From contig CAZUMH010000044.1 in NCBI GenBank assembly GCA_964621645.1, positions 1 to 23,901 on the forward strand: DNA of 23,901 bases, given 5' to 3'. The stretch comes from CAZUMH01 sp964621645 (GTDB lineage Bacteria > Zhuqueibacterota > QNDG01 > JAGLOF01). The notes under the pieces were generated by a model. The model worked only from the letters and a program-made list of their open reading frames with translations. It was not told the DNA's origin and searched no databases. Shown piece by piece: positions 22,059 through 23,901 of this stretch; within the stretch, counting starts at the first letter, position 1; the number at the start of each line of letters is the position of its first letter. Both the position numbers and the translations under genes were made by a program.

Positions 22059-23036
22059 ATGGAAAAAACGAAAATTTCAATAAAAGATACCGATCAACTC
22101 CTTTTATTTGGTACCCATGACGTCAATCTGCGCCTGATTGAAGAGAGCATGAAGGTGCGTCTTGTCGTTCGTGATGATGAAATTATCATTAACGGGAAAA
22201 CCAGTGAGGATGTCGATCTGACCGCACGGCTCATCCGGGAATGCCTTTATCTTATCGGCCGCAACGAGCGCCTTGATAAGTCCGATTTGGAAATGGCTAT
22301 CGATATGATTCGCGCCGGCGAAGGACATGTCAAGGCTCCAGAGGGAGAAGATGAGATTATTCTCTATGCCAAGCGGGGAGTTATCCGGGCCAAAACAGCC
22401 GGTCAGGAACGATACAGGCAGGCGGTCCGGAAAAATGACATCGTTTTTGCCATCGGGCCGGCGGGAACCGGCAAGACGTTTCTTGCTGTGGCCATGGCCG
22501 TGGAAAAGTTGCGGCGAAGAGAAGTATCGCGCATCGTTCTGGCCCGGCCGGCTATCGAAGCGGGAGAGAGCCTTGGCTTTTTGCCCGGCGATCTCATGGA
22601 AAAGGTGGATCCCTACCTAAAACCGCTGACCGACGCATTGTTTTCCATGCTGCCGACTGAGCAGCTGCAGCGTCATCTGGACCGTCGTGTCATCGAAATC
22701 GTCCCGTTGGCATACATGCGGGGCCGCACCCTGAATGATGCTTTCGTCATTCTGGATGAGGCTCAGAATACCACGTCGATGCAGATGAAAATGTTTCTGA
22801 CCAGACTGGGCATAAACTCAAAGGCCATTATTACAGGAGATGTGACGCAAATCGACCTGGCCGCGGGAGTGCAGTCCGGATTGGTGCAGATACAGGAGAT
22901 TCTGAAAGGGATCGAAGGGATAGAATTTATATTTTTAGATGAACACGATGTTGTCAGGCACCGTCTGGTCAAGGACATCATCCTGGCCTATGACAGTTAT
23001 GCTAACGGTCGAAACAGCGGCGGAGAACAGGAATGA
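22059..23036 (+). CDS. phoH: PhoH-family ATPase (PhoH-like/YbeZ)
   Basis: Cytosolic P-loop ATPase of the PhoH/YbeZ family, linked in other bacteria to RNA metabolism and found beside ybeY. Length is 325 residues (family about 320-350). The N-terminal domain (1-110) has the family pattern LLFGTHDVNLRLIEESMKVRL followed by VVRDDEIIINGKTSEDV, which is KH-like. The ATPase part has Walker A GPAGTGKT (133-140, Lys139), RPAIEAGESLGFLPGDLMEKVDPYLKP (in two conserved blocks), MRGRTLNDAFVILDEAQNTT with Walker B Asp233-Glu234, and the GDVTQIDL motif. No Shine-Dalgarno is visible: the ATG lies 4 bases after the T tract of the preceding terminator. Even so, it gives the expected family N-terminus. Its stop overlaps the next gene by 4 bases (ATGA). 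Order phoH then 7TM-HD gene is a widely conserved arrangement; ybeY would be expected beyond the right edge. Confidence 0.95.
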   Translation: MEKTKISIKDTDQLLLFGTHDVNLRLIEESMKVRLVVRDDEIIINGKTSEDVDLTARLIRECLYLIGRNERLDKSDLEMAIDMIRAGEGHVKAPEGEDEIILYAKRGVIRAKTAGQERYRQAVRKNDIVFAIGPAGTGKTFLAVAMAVEKLRRREVSRIVLARPAIEAGESLGFLPGDLMEKVDPYLKPLTDALFSMLPTEQLQRHLDRRVIEIVPLAYMRGRTLNDAFVILDEAQNTTSMQMKMFLTRLGINSKAIITGDVTQIDLAAGVQSGLVQIQEILKGIEGIEFIFLDEHDVVRHRLVKDIILAYDSYANGRNSGGEQE

Positions 23037-23901
23037 GAGATCCTTTCCATTTTCTGAATGCCTTTTTCTTGCGCATTAAACAGGACCGGAAAATTCAGCT
23101 TGTCTGGATCAAGATCGGCACAGCGGCGCTTTTAATCCTTTCTCTCAGTTTCATGTTTCCGGGAGGCCGAGCCCTTCGCTTTGCTGATATGAAGGAGGGC
23201 AGCATCAGCACCAGACGTATCGTGGCGCCTTTCAATTTCGAAATTCTTAAATCCGATGAAGAATATGAGCGCGACCGCCAGGAAGCCGCCCGCAAGGAAT
23301 ATCGTATTTTCACCCGGGATGAGAAAGCCCTGGAAACAGCTACCGGCAACATAGACACTTTCTTCCGGCGCATCTTCACCTGGCGAAGAGAGGCGGCCCG
23401 GAGATCATTTCCGATGGAAGCGCTGATGGATTCACTCTTTTCAGGATATTCCATCGGTGTGCTTAACGAGAGCCAGAAGTCGCAGCTGCTGAGCCCCAGG
23501 GGAGGAGTCAGCGATCCGCTGTTACGGGAGGTTCAGAACCTGTTGACCCAGACGATCCGGGACCTGCTGGCGGTGGGTCTGCTGGACCAAAACAAGGAGA
23601 ATGAGGGGACTTCCGGGAAGCAATTTATTTTGGAGGAAGAGGGACAGGAGAAAATCGTCCGGTATGATGATATCTACGATCTTAATGAGGCCCGGGAGCA
23701 GGGAGCGCTGAGAATCCGGACCCGGCAGGAATGGCCGGAAATACTTAAAACCTTGGCGTTTCGGGCCCTCGATCTCTTTCTGCGCCCCAACCTGCACCTG
23801 AACGAAACTGTCACAAATGAACGGATAAGGACGGCTCAGGCGCAGGTACCCCGAAGCAGCGGATATATTTATGAATCTGAGAAAATTGTCGACAAAAACG
23901 A
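23033..23901 (+). CDS. 7TM-HD family protein (PgpH/YqfF-like), N-terminal part only
   Basis: The frame opens at the ATG at 23033, overlapping the phoH stop by 4 bases, and is still open at the window edge (289 complete codons). Visible: a short basic cytoplasmic start, one transmembrane helix (about residues 27-47, LVWIKIGTAALLILSLSFMF), and a long extracytoplasmic domain with the 7TMR-HDED pattern. That pattern includes GSISTRRIVAPFNFEILKSDEEYERDRQEAARK (opening), a central helical region, and PNLHLNETVTNERIRTAQAQVP followed by SGYIYESEKIVDKN near the edge. Family members continue with seven transmembrane helices and an HD phosphohydrolase domain that hydrolyses cyclic di-AMP (PgpH). The HD domain is not in the window, so catalytic function is inferred from family and from position after phoH. 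Confidence 0.92.
   Translation, partial: MRDPFHFLNAFFLRIKQDRKIQLVWIKIGTAALLILSLSFMFPGGRALRFADMKEGSISTRRIVAPFNFEILKSDEEYERDRQEAARKEYRIFTRDEKALETATGNIDTFFRRIFTWRREAARRSFPMEALMDSLFSGYSIGVLNESQKSQLLSPRGGVSDPLLREVQNLLTQTIRDLLAVGLLDQNKENEGTSGKQFILEEEGQEKIVRYDDIYDLNEAREQGALRIRTRQEWPEILKTLAFRALDLFLRPNLHLNETVTNERIRTAQAQVPRSSGYIYESEKIVDKN

Noticed and set aside
23095..23797. Minus-strand frames opposite the last plus-strand gene
   Set aside because: The plus strand is open from the ATG at 23033 to the edge with clear 7TMR-HDED motifs and a 4-base overlap with phoH.
1..23901. tRNA/rRNA genes, CRISPR arrays, insertion sequences, integrases, phage genes
   Set aside because: I saw no cloverleaf with CCA-type arms, no regularly spaced direct repeats, no transposase motifs and no terminal inverted repeats; the region looks like stable core chromosome.

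Overview
The window reads as an ordinary chromosomal stretch (roughly half G+C by eye) of a Gram-negative, two-membrane bacterium. Evidence for a diderm envelope is an Mla-type lipid transport operon, a TolC/RND tripartite pump, several lipoproteins and LysM envelope proteins. Purine-rich Shine-Dalgarno sequences such as AGGAGG are common. The gene set would suit a deep-branching lineage such as the FCB group (Marinimicrobia or Calditrichota type). That placement is inference: there is no rRNA gene in the window.

Layout, left to right. (1) The 3' part of a group II PLP-dependent decarboxylase runs in from the left edge. (2) A tightly packed mlaD - auxiliary lipoprotein - STAS/mlaE - mlaF operon encodes a phospholipid-type ABC transporter. 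(3) A palindromic operator precedes a tetR - tolC-like - membrane fusion protein - RND pump operon, which closes with a clear rho-independent terminator. (4) A 700-bp interval without a protein gene carries a -24/-12 (sigma-54-like) promoter motif followed by a compact multi-hairpin segment ending in its own terminator; I read this as a candidate small RNA. (5) Next come a histidine kinase whose sensor part is a seven-repeat FG-GAP/integrin-like calcium propeller, and its NtrC-type sigma-54 activator. (6) On the minus strand, converging on the regulator, lie a secreted protein of unknown function and an FLVCR-like MFS transporter. (7) An intergenic region of about 490 bp is packed with short perfect inverted repeats and leads into aspS, which has a TTG start. 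(8) A strong sigma-70-type promoter drives a small coiled-coil lipoprotein and a two-LysM coiled-coil protein. (9) A terminator hairpin sits directly against the start of phoH, which overlaps a 7TM-HD (PgpH/YqfF-like) gene that runs off the right edge.

The main point of interest is the unit from about 11.8 to 16.2 kb. A sigma-54-type promoter and a candidate small RNA with three C-rich, anti-Shine-Dalgarno-like segments lie directly upstream of a kinase with a propeller sensor and a sigma-54 activator. The arrangement recalls known cases in which an NtrC-family regulator drives a regulatory RNA, but here the RNA and the sensor architecture are not ones I recognise. The rest of the window is conventional housekeeping and envelope biology with some notable details.
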